Origin: Nymphalis io | Lineage: Eukaryota; Arthropoda; Insecta; Lepidoptera; Nymphalidae | Length of the DNA: 64,000 nt | Direction of reading: 5' to 3' | NCBI RefSeq assembly: GCF_905147045.1 | Contig: NC_065897.1 | Span: forward strand, 3,363,001-3,427,000 | Shown here: positions 35,765-48,625 of the stretch, piece by piece | Position numbering within the stretch: position 1 is the stretch's first letter | Layout of the letters: each line of letters begins with the position of its first letter | Program-made: the position numbers and the translations under genes | Notes under the pieces: model-generated | Databases searched by the model: none | Told to the model about the DNA's origin: nothing | The model's input: the letters and a program-made list of their open reading frames with translations, nothing else

Positions 35765-38302
35765 ATGGCGTTACAACATGAACTCTCAACCCCATCGCTG
35801 TTGAAGCTACTTTCTTTCATTTTTTGGGGTTGGACATATATATGGTGCACAGAAAAAGCACCAGATCACCGCCCAGAATGGCACTCCAGGGTAGTGACAT
35901 TACTCCATGGTAGTGTTGCAACGATTGTTGGCCTGTGGCAATGTGGAATGACTAATATCGATCGATGTAGACTCAATAGTAAGCCTTAGATTATATTTAT
36001 TTAACTAAACTTGTCTAATAATAATAGTTTCCCATACTTTCATTGCTTTGATTAGTATAAACAGCTTATTTTAACATATTATTATTGGTGATAAGATAAG
36101 TTGTTCTCATTATTTTGTACTCTACTGGTACATATTCTGCTTTACATACTAACTCTTTAAATTTATAGCCAAAATAACTCCAGCCAATTATGCTTTAATG
36201 TTATGGTCCTGGGGTTACTTCGCTTTCGATTTAATTTGGTGCATTATATATTGGAGTAATAGCTACGTCATACTTGGGCACCATATTAGCGCACTGATAG
36301 CTGTAGGGATTTATATGAACAAAACCTATTCTGGGTGCACCTTCGCTTGTACCCTTGCGCTTATGGAAATCACAAATCCTATTCTTCAAACCAGATGGTA
36401 TGTAGTTTTTTTATTAAATAGTTTTAATACCTATGTATCGCACTTATGCATAATATGAAATTTTAATAAGTCAATCAAAATAATAACGGTCAATACAAAT
36501 CTATTTCTGTATAAAATAGGTTGACATGCAGGAATATGTAGTTGCTATTGACACAAACACGTGTTCTCCGTTCCTTTCTCAATAAGCCTACCAGACACGC
36601 TAAAGCGTAGTATAAAATAGTCTGCCAATGTGACAGACTTTCGGGAGGCGAAAAGATAGATTAGTAGCCCATATTAAGCAGCTATGCAATTTTTAACGAC
36701 GTTGTTACGCAGGCACACATTATAAATCGCAAATGAAGGCTTTTTTTATCCTATTAATATTCAAGCATTCTTGGACTTCAAATAACTATTATTCCAAGGG
36801 CCTCGGCTCACGACGTGGTCGGTATGGTAGAAAGCGTTTCTGGTTACACACTTAGTTCTTGTCGTCATTTCCGTTGGCGGAAGTCACTAGCCGGGATACT
36901 TGTTTCCGCCGACGGAAACCTTGAAGATATAACGAAGGGTAAACCCTGTAATAGCGCTTTCGGTTGGTTTACTACTCAAATTTTATAACGCATTCGTCCC
37001 ATAAAAAAAAAAAAACAATAATTTACTTATAGAGTAGGTAGTTATTATATTAATTGTATCATAGAAAAATAAATACAATTATATGTTGTTTTTTATTCAT
37101 AATTTTGTTAATTAAGGTAGAAATTGCAGGTTGCTTCGTGATTCTGGCTATGGACACACAAAACTTTACTTTCTAGTGGAATTAACATATCTCATTATGT
37201 TCCTATCGCTACGAGGACCATTATGTACATATTTAATTTACAAGATTCTTCCTTCTGATTACCTTGATATTGATGAGAAACTTATATCTCTAGCACTGTA
37301 TGCGGTATCCATTGTTTTCATATATGAAATACTTGGTTATGTTATACACAAGTATAAAAATAAAATTGTAAGTACTTTTATTACTTTTAAGATTATTCTA
37401 TGTAAGCTAAAGCAAAATCGAAATTTTAATGTTATGCCTTAGTACATAAGCTTAACAGTTTGTAATCCATATGTCAACTTGTGTTTTATGTTTGTTTGTT
37501 TAAATAAATTATTATTAAATATTATAAATAAAAATAAAATCATAAATAAAAAGAAAAAATATTAATCTAGTCAGGACGCTTCTGATTGATCGATATCTGA
37601 TCTAGTTTACTTTAACGAGACCGGTTTAAAAAGATAGATAGGCTTTTTATTGACGGAAGATAAAGATTATATATGCAATTTAAAGCTAAGTAAGACCTTT
37701 ATGAGCCAAACAATACAGATAAAGGTCAACGAATCTGGAAAACTGCTGGTATTTAGTAATTTATATCATCTCCATATATGTTGTGTCCGTCTTGTATGTT
37801 GTGAAAACAAGGGATCCTGTACTCGTAAAGTACTGTTTTAAAGTAAATAATCATTCAAGTTTGTTTGAACACCATTATGTAAGCTATACACCCAAATTTT
37901 AAGATTATTTCAATGCAAATATAATCTGTAATTATGGGAAGGTTTTAGTATTTTATATAATATAGTGATGTAGATCTCACTTATGTAGATTTTCAGATTT
38001 TATATTATTGAATAATCTTTATCACTACAAATATTGAAAAAGAGATTTGACTGACTCGTGTGTTTTGCTAAATATAATTTAAAGTGAATAGCAACACAAT
38101 TGATGATTATAAGTTATTAATTAGAAAAATATTCAGAAAATGAAACTAAAATAACTGTGGTAGCAGAAGCCAAAAAATAAACAAGTAACTTGTTTATTCT
38201 ATGGTCTTTACAAAACATGTACATTATAAAATATTTTTGTATTTCCAGAAAGAATTCAAGGGATTCGCTAATGAAATTATTGTAGCACTGGTGGAAAACT
38301 AA
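35765..38302 (+). CDS. TLCD5: TLC domain-containing membrane protein, TLCD5 (TMEM136)-like
   Basis: Multi-pass membrane protein of the TRAM-LAG1-CLN8 (TLC) superfamily, whose members make or sense membrane lipids. Four exons: 35765-35978, 36169-36397, 37130-37367, 38249-38302. All are in phase, giving 244 aa, which matches the usual length of TLCD5. Seen in order: an N-terminal helix FIFWGWTYIWC, a short loop HRPEWHSRVVTLLHGSVATIVG, LMLWSWGYFAFDLIWCIIY, the TLC core with the conserved His pair (VILGHHISALIAVGIY), then LALMEITNPILQTRWLLRDSG and two or more C-terminal helices. The last exon encodes only 17 residues. An AATAAA lies about 10 bp after the stop. Convergent with the RBM7-like gene. 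Confidence 0.82.
36868..36918. repeat. Paired imperfect palindromes in TLCD5-like intron 2
   Basis: TTTCCGTTGGCGGAA at 36868-36882 and TTTCCGCCGACGGAAA at 36903-36918. Each is nearly self-complementary and they are also inverted repeats of one another across 20 bp. They lie in a locally GC-rich patch of an AT-rich intron. May be a degraded transposon end or a protein-binding palindrome. Confidence 0.6.
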
Positions 38303-38900
38303 ATTTTTAATAAAATTATTGCCATAAAATTTAGATTTTGTTTTAAAATAACCCTATAAATAGCCTATTAAATTCCATTTTATATATCAATATGGTTTAT
38401 TGAATTTATTAATTAATTATATGGGAACAAATTTTGAGTTTGATGAAGAAATGTTGACACTATGATATTTGCCGTCAGTGTGCCTATTGTGAATTTGCTT
38501 GTTTTACTCATTCAATTGAATACAATGCCACCTAGTGACGATAATCGGAATTTCATAGAAATCAGTTAACGTCAATGATATGGAAAAAAACTTACTAGGC
38601 AGTTGTCAGTTTAATCTTATCTGCAACATTATGGTAATTTCTTTAGTGCCCTAATTGTTATCACTATATCTAAGCCATTCATGTTAGCTTAAAAATGCAA
38701 ACATACAAAAAATGTATTTAAATGTTTTCTTCTTTTTTTTTAAGAAATAAATTCTTAAACCATAAATGTTATGATTTAACAAAAAACAATAAAATGCTAA
38801 ATAATAAAACATGAGTCACTATGTACTTAAAAAACTTTTTATGCAACAATAAATGCCACAAATGTAAATATACAGTAATATTTCCATGTTATAAATTGTC

Positions 38901-39570
38901 TCATTTTCTTCTTCTAGGTCGAGTATCTCGTCGAGGCCTCCAATTGTTAGAGTTGTTTTGACCTTTATAAATATCATCTCGATGTCTAAAATCATCACGA
39001 TTATGAATTTTATCTTTATTCCTGTATGGGTGGTGTCTGTGTGACCAGTTACCCTGTAAGCTAGCCATAACAAGCTTTTCATTTGTGTTTTGTCTCTGTG
39101 TTGGCTGATGAACTGGATTCGGATTTTCCTCCTTAAGTCTGTCAGTCATATCAGCAAATTGTTTGACAACATTTCCTTGTCCGCTGAGGTCCATAGAAGT
39201 ATCAGGCCCGTAACATCGTATTGGTGGTGGTAAGAGCGCCATTCTACCTCTAACTTGTAGTGTCAATGTTCTATGAAAAAGAGCCGTTCCTCTGAATAAA
39301 TTAATAGCATAAGGCACTGATACTTCATGGCAATACGTTATAAAAGCGAAAGATCTATGACGTCCGTCTCTATCGCGAGGCATTTTAACTTTATCTAAAG
39401 GACCAGCCTGTAAGAAAAAAAAACAAAATTTAAGAAAATTTTTACGATTACGAAATAGACAAAATCGTATCTGAAATACAAACTTGTAAGAAGAGTTCGT
39501 AAAGAATCTCTTCAGTTACTTGATCAGCTAAATTACCACACCAAACAGTTTTATTTTCCTCTTCGATCAT
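38901..39570 (-). CDS. RBM7: RNA-binding protein 7-like (NEXT complex)
   Basis: RBM7 is the RNA-binding subunit of the nuclear exosome targeting complex with ZCCHC8 and MTR4. Two exons on the minus strand: 39484-39570 (29 codons, phase 0) and 38901-39407, giving 197 aa. The ATG at 39568-39570 begins MIEEENKTVWCGNL, which carries the RNP2 strand. DQVTEEILYELFLQAGPLDKVKMPRDRDG continues the RRM across the splice site. RNP1 is RSFAFITY, followed by HEVSVPYAINLFRG, closely like the RBM7 RRM. The C-terminal half is Arg/His/Asn-rich and disordered (NNWRPRRDTRPRRRK). Length is shorter than the vertebrate protein. RBM11 is the nearest alternative but is not expected in insects. Confidence 0.86.
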
Positions 39571-41201
39571 TTTAACAATATCTACAAAAACTTTTGTTGT
39601 GTTGTAATTAGATTATTTTCGAATTAAGTTTATAAATCAAGTATAATAGTTTATATGTTATGATCACACACAGTTGTCAGGATTTGTCAGCTATTTAAGA
39701 AATCAACACTCAACCATAGAGTACACAATCACTTTTTACTTTTAACAATTAATAACCTATGGTTACAGATTATACAGACAATAGAATGTGACCATGGTGA
39801 AAATACAGAATTAGCTGTAAGTAAAAAATATTTTTATTTCGTGGATAAATTCTAATATTTTTAATACAAGTAACTTCTACTACTTTCAATTCTATTATAT
39901 ATAGATAGTGGATACTCAAATATTTTACAGATAATATAATAGTAGCGAATCACAGATAATTAGTTATTTTGAAAATTAAATAAATGTGTGGTATAATCTG
40001 CGCACGTTCAAAAATCATTATTTATTTATTCGAAATTTGTTACTGCATTTTCTTACAGATTTATGGTTGATTTATAGTTGATGGTATGGTGATTTATGGG
40101 TGACTTTTTTTAGTTTATATAAGTGGAAAAAAAGTATAATTTTTAAAATTCAATGAAGAAAAATATTTTTTTACAGTAGAATACATAGGTCATAGACACG
40201 ATCTACAATATATACCACACACAAAAATATTGCTCAGGGAACTTCTTTGTTAACGCTCTTCGGCCCGAGACCTGTCATTTTAATTTTATTATTAGCATCT
40301 TATAATATAGATACAAAATAGATTGGTTTTAGGAATTTAAACAATATAAAAAATATACCATATCTTATATGCAGGTATGTAATCCTTACTAATATTTTTA
40401 TAAATGTGAAAATGAGCTTGTTCGTTTGTTACACTTTCACGTCATAACCATTCGACAGGGATACAGAAAAGGACAAAAGGTAACTAACACCTCCTGTTTT
40501 TATAATAATATACGGTACTAAAATATTAATTATTATTAAATTAAATAGCGCCAACTTGTTCTTAAATTTATTGAAAGGAAGCAATAATAAAAATAGTAAA
40601 AATAGTAAATGCTTATTAATTTCGGTATCGGTTGCCATTTTAAACGAAAACTGGCGAGCTACGCAGGATATATTATAGCGCACAGATTTATGAGTAAATC
40701 GATTCTTTTTTCCATAATTGATGAACGCAAATCGCCATGAAAGCCTTCTGTCGCTTAATAAAGCAGGTGGGACGAAACTGCACTGAACAGACTTGTGACA
40801 CTTTTCGCCGCATGTGTTTGCGGAGGCGCAGAGCGTAAGGTTTGCGTTGCGTATATTCATCGGTATCGACCAATCGAACGTGGTCACCGACGTACTCATA
40901 TATCCGCCGTCAATAAGTATTGATAATGCGGCTGAAAATGTGTAAAATATTTCCTAATTGTGTGTCTGTGAACAGTGATACGTATATTTCGGATGTTAAA
41001 GGTTAAGAATTGTAAATAGGTAACTAAGCATTGAAATACCATGTGATTCAATATAACGTTTATTAATTTAACAAAACAACAACATTTGACAAACTTTTTT
41101 TGTCAGTCGTAAATCTATAGAATTTATTTTGTTATAAAAAGAACAAACACTAAAATATACATTACATTATTGCAATGCTAATTACTTGCAGAGCAAAATT
41201 A
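39571..41201. other. Intergenic; RBM7-like promoter side and protease A 3' side
   Basis: Mostly AT-rich. At about 40375-40470 there is text resembling the start of a common lepidopteran transposon (CCTTACTAATATTTTTATAAATG...TTACACTTTCACG). From about 40680 to 40920 the sequence is more GC-rich, but neither strand gives a recognisable protein. No gene is called. Confidence 0.5.
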
Positions 41202-43570
41202 TTAGAGTGAATTATTATAGATCCACGTTGAGTAGGATGACACGCGAGCGCTTACTCCAGGGTAGAATGGATCAGCACAGCGGTATCCCCAGGAGGTGAC
41301 GCCTACAATTATATCTTTGTTGTGGATAACTGGACCACCAGAGTCACCTTGGCAAGTGTCCTTGCCTCCTACATCCAGAATACCAGCGCACAACATTTCA
41401 GGAGTTACATCGGGCCAGTTTTGGAAATCTGGCTGGGTCTTGAGAAAGGCGTAGCGTCGTGTACACAAATCGTGGTTAATGACATTAAAGTCAACATGCT
41501 GCAATTGCTGAGAACTTGGGCCCCCAACCTGCAACAATTGCTTACTTTGGTAAAACACAAAATGGAAAAACAAATATTTTTTAATACTAAACAAAAATAA
41601 GTATGTAAATATCTTTGTCTAGAAAATAATCGACTTCTACATTTAACAAGTTTCACTAGAATCCGTTCAGTCGTTCGAGCTTTATTTAAAATTTCACATT
41701 TATTAAATTTATTCATAATATTTTTACCTCTAATGTCAATTTATAAGATTTTTACCAAACAAAAGCCATGTTAGTCAAATTAAACAAATACCATAACTCT
41801 GCCCCATCCTGTGGCGTAGACGCGCGTATCATCGGGGAGATTGTAGTTTAATCCAGCGATGCGAGCAAGATCAATTGTTGAGGATATCTCGGCCGCAACT
41901 CTGAGTCTGACGACCGCAACATCGTTGGTCAAAAATCGGTGAACGTAGTTATCATGCAAGATTATACGAGAGACCTCATGCACGGTGCCGCCAAAAAAGG
42001 AGTTTGTTGACCCCAAACGCACGAGCCATTGAATAGGAGTATCGCCGCTATAAAAGTAAATTACGATAAATAAATTACACAAAGTTTGATTAAGTAACAG
42101 CCTGTAAATGTCCCACTGCTGGACTAAGGCCTCCTCTCCCTTTTTGAGGAGAAGGTTTGGAGGTTATTCTACCACGCTGCTCCGATGCGGGTTGGTGGAA
42201 TACACATGTGGCAGAATTTCGATGAAATTAGACACATGCAGGTTTCCTCACGATGTTTTCCTTCACCGAAAAAAAGCACGAAGTTTGATTAGTAATACAA
42301 TAATTGTTCCTCTACGTTAGCCATTAGACCAACGCGACAATCTCGCCACCATATAGCGATTATGAAGAATGTGATGGATGAAGCGTTAAGTTCTCAATCA
42401 AAGGATGCCCTTAACAAAAAATAGTGGACCCATATTGAGTTGTGATGATTTGGGTCGACACTATAATGTTCTACCGGAACGACAAGGTGAAGTGTGAGAA
42501 TTTATAGTAAACTAGCGCTTTACCCACGGCTTCGCTCGCTTCATAATTCAGAATTGCTAAATACAAATTTCCATACCTCTTTCTTAAAAAATGATTTAGT
42601 ACTACATAAATTTTCAAAAAGAACTCGTATGCAAATTTTCATGGTGTTGTAGTAGTTTTGGGTATGTGTTGCTGTGCCAGTCAGTCAGTCAATATTTTAT
42701 ATATAGATAAGTTAATTAATTCCATAGTTAGACAATACGTACAAGTAGCAGTGAGCAGCTGAAAGTATTGCTGTCCTTGTAATAAGTGAGCCACCGCAAG
42801 CTTGACTATGGTGAAGTCCCATATAGCCGAACATCATATTGGCCATGAACGGGTACTCCTCGATACTGGTGGTCGAGCCACCCACGATGCGGTTGACATG
42901 CTTTGGCACCGCTGAAAATATTTAAAATTTTAATATACATGACAAAAGTAATATTTATTAATATATTTCTATATTATAAGAAATGCCATCGGCGTATTCA
43001 CAAAATAAACGAAAAAAAATACGACGATGGTAGACTAGTGTGATACACCATTATAGAAATTTATAATAATTAAATTAAATTATTATAAACCATGTCGATG
43101 TCAGTTGAATGTCAGAAGAACGATTCTTATAAGAACCCATTATCACCCATTATATCTTCGTTCTATAAACGTTCTATGAACGATTTAAAGGTGAGAATTG
43201 ACCTGTATTTGTATGATATTTAGGAATAATATTGTATTGTTTTGCACTGTGTCTATTTGAAATTCCGCACTACTCAAGTTCAGAGAATGCGATGTTTGAA
43301 AAGACAGTTGAGCCTCATAACCTTACAACTAACAAACAAAATAAACTAACATGAGTAAAACTAAAATGAAAAGCCTGATCCGATGACCGACTGACAGTTT
43401 TTGGTGACTTTAAAATAATTGAATGCAAATTCCGGGGACAGGTGCTATTGTCAAGTTTTTGACCCGGCTAGAAAAAGTTCTTCAAAGTGAAATTTAAAAT
43501 TATTCATAAAAAAAATTATTAACATACCCAAAGCGGCACCGAAAAGAGCCAATACAATGAGCACGCGCAT
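41202..43570 (-). CDS. Trypsin-like serine protease A
   Basis: Secreted S1A peptidase, probably digestive. Exons (minus strand): 43528-43570, 42743-42911, 41792-42047, 41202-41528. In phase; product 264 aa. MRVLIVLALFGAALG is the signal peptide. A short activation peptide ends in R before IVGG (KHVNRIVGGS). Catalytic triad: His in SAAHC, Asp in TNDVAVVRL, Ser in GDSGGP. The S1 base residue is Asp189 (GGKDTCQGDSGGP), so cleavage after Lys or Arg is expected. The pocket rim reads SWGYRCAD: Gly216 is kept but the position before Cys220 is Arg where trypsins usually have Gly. Six conserved Cys form three disulfides. Most distant of the three tandem protease genes; intron 2 holds a family B SINE and another repeat. 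Confidence 0.9.
42095..42350 (-). repeat. Repeat family B (SINE) copy, internally deleted
   Basis: In intron 2 of protease A. Intact from AACAGCCTGTAAATGTCCC to CCTCACGATGTTTTCC, then deleted; only a remnant of the tRNA-like head (AGCCATTAGACCAACGCG) remains at its end. Confidence 0.8.
42507..42712 (+). repeat. Transposon-derived fragment beside protease A exon 2
   Basis: Text beginning ACTAGCGCTTTACCCACGGC, with GCTTCGCTCGC and a GTCAGTCAGTCAATATTTTATATATAGAT-like end (split here by position), is of a kind common at the ends of lepidopteran non-autonomous elements. It abuts the intron border at 42742. Family not named. Confidence 0.45.
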
Positions 43571-43589
43571 TTTGTGAACCTGCTACTGT

Positions 43590-43680
43590 TAATCTTTTTT
43601 TTATAAATCGTTTGCTTTTATATTCCTTTTTATCGTAATCCCTTTTATTACATGTTAAACTTATCTTTTTAAATAATTCT
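43590..43680 (-). promoter_or_regulatory. Core promoter of protease A
   Basis: On the minus strand: AAGATAAG, then GGATTACGATAAA, then TATAAAAG at 43616-43623, about 50 bp before the ATG. The arrangement is repeated at proteases B and C. GATA factors are known midgut regulators in insects; assignment of the GATAA as a functional site is inference. Confidence 0.65.
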
Positions 43681-43789
43681 AATTGTAGCTAACGATTCTA
43701 TGTAGGTATAGTTATTTTGCACACATATTTAAGTTGCAATTTTTAGTTGCAAAAGTATAAAAAAAATCACTGTCTGTACATTGGCTTAT

Positions 43790-43945
43790 TGTGGATACAA
43801 TGTTTGAATTAAGATGTTATGTTCGTTGTGCCTGTTATCATACTGGCTCGCTCACCCTTCAAACCAGAATACTACAATATTAAGTATTTTATGTTTGGCG
43901 GTAGAATATGTGTTGAGTGGATGGCACATACCCAAAATATTTGTG
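43790..43945 (+). repeat. Repeat family A, degenerate copy
   Basis: Upstream of protease A. Contains AATTAAGATGTTATGTTCG, CTGGCTCGCTCACCC and a GGCGGTAGAATATGTGTTG block; the first third is missing. Confidence 0.6.
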
Positions 43946-45656
43946 TACTAGTAACTACCTAGGTACTTTCAATGTCACAAATCTATTTTATGCATATAAT
44001 AATTCTGTAACTGATCGCTGTCTGTACATGGAAGATATATGAGTAAAACTATTACCGGGGGCCTACTATTAACGGATTAGAACCCAAAACAATGATTGTT
44101 GGATGTTTTGTCTGTTTGTCTGTTTATCTGTAAGTTTGTGCAGGCTTATCTTACAAACGGCTTAACGGCTTTCACTAATGTATTGTGGCTAACTTCACTT
44201 AAAATTTAGTGTTTGTTTTATTTCAATCGGCTTATAAATAATAAAGTTATGTCAATTTAAAGAATCACGTCGATCATTTATTCGATACAATTGATATAAA
44301 ATAATTACTGTTCTTCCAATGTAAGTTGAACTCTTGATCTATATGATCATTCATATTAACTCGCCTATGCTTAGATATATCTATCTTTTGAGGGTTACCT
44401 TTTATATGATAATCAAATTTTTTCTAAAATAGTGCATTATTTTCAAAGTCGTTTTTATAAAATATTAATTCTTATGAAAGATATCGAGATAAGACCATAG
44501 ACAGTTTTTAGTACTTTTTACAGTTTTGACATATTATTACAATGAGTAGTTGAGTAGGATGTTTGAAAATATACATATATACGTATTTATTTTCGGTTTG
44601 TAAATAACATCGTAAGTTAATGTTTATAGGTTAAGTAGGTTTAGGTACGTTTTGTTGCCGCATATATTTTTTTTTATGGTTTTGTTAAATTTATACTTAG
44701 TCAGTTAGTTTGACAAGTAAAGTAAAGCCTTAAATATATACAAATAAAAATTAAATATAGTACAAATCGTGACCGCGTGGAATGGTGGCAAGAATGCCAG
44801 CAGCACTTTCCCTTTGAATCGCAATTCCGATTTTCTGGGCGAAAAATGAACCAGTTAGTCGGTTAGTTGATAATAAGTACCTAATTATTAAAAAAAATTT
44901 ACGTTTTAGTTTTAAAAGAAAACAATTTTCTGTGAAGGTATCGTTTGCAGTCACAATAAATAAAGCACAGCCAAAGACATTCAAGTTTGTCGGAATATAT
45001 TTAGGGGAATGATGATTTTCTCATTGTGTGTTGCCCTAAATCAGGGTCTAAATACTAATATTCCACGAAAATAAAACTAAAAATGTTGTATATAATATAA
45101 AATAAAATACTTATTTAAGTTATACGCGGGGGAAACCGTGAGTTACACACAGCTAGTATGTTATATAATTATCTATATAATATGATTGTGAAATATCCGA
45201 AACAGATAAGCATAGACATAGGTTATAGGCACTTCTGCTTAGTAACTTAGTATCCAATACTATGCAGACTTTGCAGTGAATATAGGCTTTAGATCAGATC
45301 TGAATATATCAGATGGTTGGTTGAAATGGCGTATGTAGATGCTCTAAAAGTGGCGACTGAAAGCATATTTCCTTAAATTAAAATTTCTTACGTTTCAAAA
45401 TTGTAAAGAACTTTTCGGCCGATCAAAAATGTTAAAGAAATATTTTAATTTTTTTTCTTAAGCTGTTTTTAATCTCAACTTAAAGTAAAAAATACAAACC
45501 AACGTCTAATTTATGATGAATATATTTCACAGATAAGATAATACATGTCGGTGATGGCTGGTTGACTTTGATAACGATTACTATAAACCAATAGCTATTT
45601 CCCAAAATATCATTATTTTTATTTTGTCAATTATATTTTGCATATAAGTTAAGTAA

Positions 45657-45776
45657 AGTAACAGTCTGTAAAAGTTCCACTGCTGGGCTAAGGCCTCCTC
45701 TCCTTTTTTGTAGAGAAGGTTTGGAGCTTATTCCACCACGCAGCTCCAATGCGCGTTGGAGGAATTCTCATGTAGT
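45657..45776 (-). repeat. Repeat family B, truncated
   Basis: Only the tail end is present: AACAGTCTGTAAAAGTTCC to TGGAGGAATTCTCATGTAG. It is followed by a short family C fragment at 45873-45900 (CGGAAAGCACGTAAAGCCG). Confidence 0.7.
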
Positions 45777-46259
45777 GGTAGTGCAGTTTGGCAGCTAACT
45801 TATCCGGATCGGTAAAAGAATATTGTTTTTTTTTTTGTTTAAAATCGGCAGTGATAACACTATACGGTAGTGCCCCGGAAAGCACGTAAAGCCGTTTATG
45901 TTTAAATCTATGGGAAAAATTAAGACTCGCTTGTAGCCAATAAGAAAGGAATATGAAATAACAGTCAACTTCTAAACATTTATAATTTAATAATTCGTTT
46001 TATGTATAACAACAATTTATCATGGTTTTATCATTATCAGATGTGCCATTTTATTTAATTGCTTAATAAAAACAAATTACAGTACAGAAAAGAAATATAT
46101 TAGATTCATTTCCAAACGAATATTTATTATTGCTTTTTATAAATTTATGGAATTGAGTTTGTTAACATAAAGCCTCAATAATTAACTATACAATAGCAAC
46201 AATGCATTTAACGATATAAAATACTTGTGATTGGAATGTTAATAACGTAATTAGCATAA

Positions 46260-48176
46260 TTATGAGACTGAATGGTCGTAGATCCAGGTCGTGTAAGATG
46301 ACACACGAGCACTAACTCCAGGGAAGAAAGGATGAGCGCAGCCAAAAGTCCAAGAGATGACGCCAACAATTACATTTTTGTTGTGAGTAATTGGACCGCC
46401 CGAGTCTCCTAAGCAAGTGTTCTTGCCTCCTACATTGAGAATACCATGGCACAGCATTTCAGGAGTTACATGAGGCATAAACTTGTAGTCTGGCAGAGTC
46501 TGGAGCAAGGCATAGCGTCGTCTACATAATTCGTGGTTAATGACATTGATCTCAATATGTAGCAATTCCTCAGGTTGCTGTGGTTTGTCTTCCTGAAAGA
46601 GTTTTTATTTCATCTAAAAAGTCATATAGCTGCCCTGTCTATCCAGCGTAAATTCGCGTAAGAAAATTTATTTTTAATAACATATAACAAATAATAATAA
46701 CAATAGTTAGTCAATATATGTGCCAATTTTAAAATCGGTCACGTCTGGCAGTCGGAAAAATATAACTTGTAAGATTCCGTTACACACATACAAGTCCAGT
46801 TCATAAAAAGCATTTTAATAGACGAAACTCATCTTTTTATTTATATTATGTTTTAATAATCTCTGTCAATTTGTTATGCAATAATAATTGTTTCTATTTT
46901 ATAAATAAGCTAAATACCAAATACTAGCCATATTAGTTAAATTAAGCAAATACCGAAAGTCTGCCCCATCCTGCGGCGTAGACCAGCGCGTTATCGGGCA
47001 GATTGTAGTTTGTACCAGCGATGTAAGCAAGAGCAATTGTTGAGGATAAACTGGCTGCAACCCTGAGTCTCAAGAGCGCGACATCATTGAGCTTTGTAAT
47101 GTAAACGAAATTTTCATGCATGATTATATGAGAGACGTCATGTACGGTGCCGCCGGAAGTGGAATTTGCCGATCCCAAACGCACGCGCCATTGTACAGGA
47201 GATTCGGCTCTATGAAAAGAGATTACGATAAATAAATTACAAAAATTTAGGTTAAAGGATACCTCTACCGTATGACCTAGATAAGAACTATTCCATTATA
47301 GCGACTCTGAAACAAAATATTGCAAAACTTTATCTTTTTCAAAGTTTTGTTAATAATATTAGTACGGGTGTACTGACATATAACAATATTACATCTACCT
47401 CTAAAATAGACAAGATGATCGGTTTGACATCAATAGAACACATAGCTCAGCATAGTAAAAGTACTTTAAATATAGGAGCATGTAAGATTGTTTTGATCCC
47501 ATCATACAGTTGGATAAAGCACTTAAATAGTAGATTGAAGAACACACTTAACAATAACTGTCTTTCGATTATCAATTTACTTTGTCGAAACAATACGGAG
47601 ATATGGGGCTTCTAGTCTATAATAAAGAAGTATATTTATTCTGTTATTAAATAATACGTACTGGTAGAAGCAGTGAGCTGCTGAAAGTACTGTTGTTCTT
47701 GTTATTAGCGAACCACCACATCTTGGGCTATGAAAAATTCCCCATCTGTTGAACTGCAAACTGGCTATGAACGGGTACTTCTCAATAGTGGCGGGTGAGC
47801 CTCCCACGATACGTGAAAGCTGCCTTGGCACCGCTGCAAACATTTAAAAATTTTAATTTTCATACCATAAAAATATATTGATCTTCCTCGGATCTATTTG
47901 GTAGAAGTCGTCGTAGGAGGCGGCAATTTCAGACCATATGCCATATTTATATGTTTTAAGAAACACGTGAACCACGAAACAACCTAACAACTATTGCTAG
48001 AACTATGAAATAACAAAACAAATTAAATCACTTAAAAATTTGCAATTATGTAATATGATTTCAAAACTGGCTTCTTCTAAAACTTCCTACATTATAAGTC
48101 GTCATTAATAATAATAGAAATTTATTAATTTACCCAAAACAGCACCGACAAGAGCTAATACAATGACTACTCGCAT
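46260..48176 (-). CDS. Trypsin-like serine protease B (Asn at S1 base)
   Basis: Secreted S1A peptidase, close paralogue of C. Exons: 48134-48176, 47662-47833, 46954-47209, 46260-46592; product 267 aa. Signal peptide MRVVIVLALVGAVLG; activation site RQLSRIVGG; triad His in SAAHC, Asp in LNDVALLRL, Ser in GDSGGP. The S1 base residue that is Asp in trypsin is Asn here (GGKNTCLGDSGGP), and the pocket rim reads SWTFGCAH, with Thr in place of Gly216. Both changes argue against ordinary trypsin specificity. The frame and splice sites are intact, so it is not an obvious pseudogene. It may cleave after other residues, or may be a non-digestive or inhibitor-escape variant. A conserved GATA/TATA promoter lies just upstream. 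Confidence 0.9.
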
Positions 48177-48204
48177 TTTGGTAACTCGCTACCATCAATC
48201 TGTT

Positions 48205-48262
48205 TTTGTTATTATAAAACGTTTGATTTTATATTCCTCTTTATCGTAATCTATTGATTAAA
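48205..48262 (-). promoter_or_regulatory. Core promoter of protease B
   Basis: Minus-strand GATTACGATAA (48241-48251) followed by a TATAAAA box (48227-48233), about 50 bp before the ATG. Same order and spacing as in A and C. Confidence 0.65.
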
Positions 48263-48569
48263 TGTTAAATCATATATATTTTTGAAACCCGATGCGCAAA
48301 TAGGCTTGGCATAAGTTTAACGAGTATATGTAAGTTAGTAATATTCTAGAACTTTTAACAGGCTAATATTAAAACATACGGTGTCTGAAATATATCTTTT
48401 GGTGATTTTAAAAACTTATTTTTCTATTTAATTCGTTCTTATACAGTTTATACAATCGCTATAAGGGTTTTTATGGGCCCCACGTTTCACCTTCCAATCA
48501 AATAAGAAACTAAATAAAACGTATAACCCTCTTTTTGCGTGCTGGGTGTTAAATAGACATGACTTAACG

Positions 48570-48625
48570 TTTATTCAAAAGGATTACGATAAATACGAAT
48601 TTAAATAAAAATTTTTATAACAAAT
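48570..48625 (+). promoter_or_regulatory. Inverted, diverged copy of the protease promoter (B side)
   Basis: On the plus strand, AACGTTTATTCAAAAGG is followed by GATTACGATAA (48582-48592) and an AT-rich TAAATAAAA stretch. This matches the protease promoter in order but points away from gene B. No protease-like coding sequence follows it. See the counterparts at 56010-56060 and 56905-56930. Confidence 0.5.

Larger units (their letters stand above)
43571..46259. other. Intergenic between proteases A and B
   Basis: Contains the protease A promoter, a decayed family A repeat (43790-43945) and a truncated family B SINE (45657-45776). It also has transposon-like text at about 44040-44230 (GGGGGCCTACTATTAACGG) and 44995-45165 (TTATACGCGGGGGAAACCG...CACACAGCTAGTA). 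From about 45960 onward the sequence aligns with the 3' flank of protease C. No further gene was found. Confidence 0.6.

Noticed and set aside
40429..40899. 156-residue minus-strand open frame with a hydrophobic run
   Set aside because: No splice partners or family resemblance. Its left half is AT-rich low complexity, and the region contains text resembling a transposon end.
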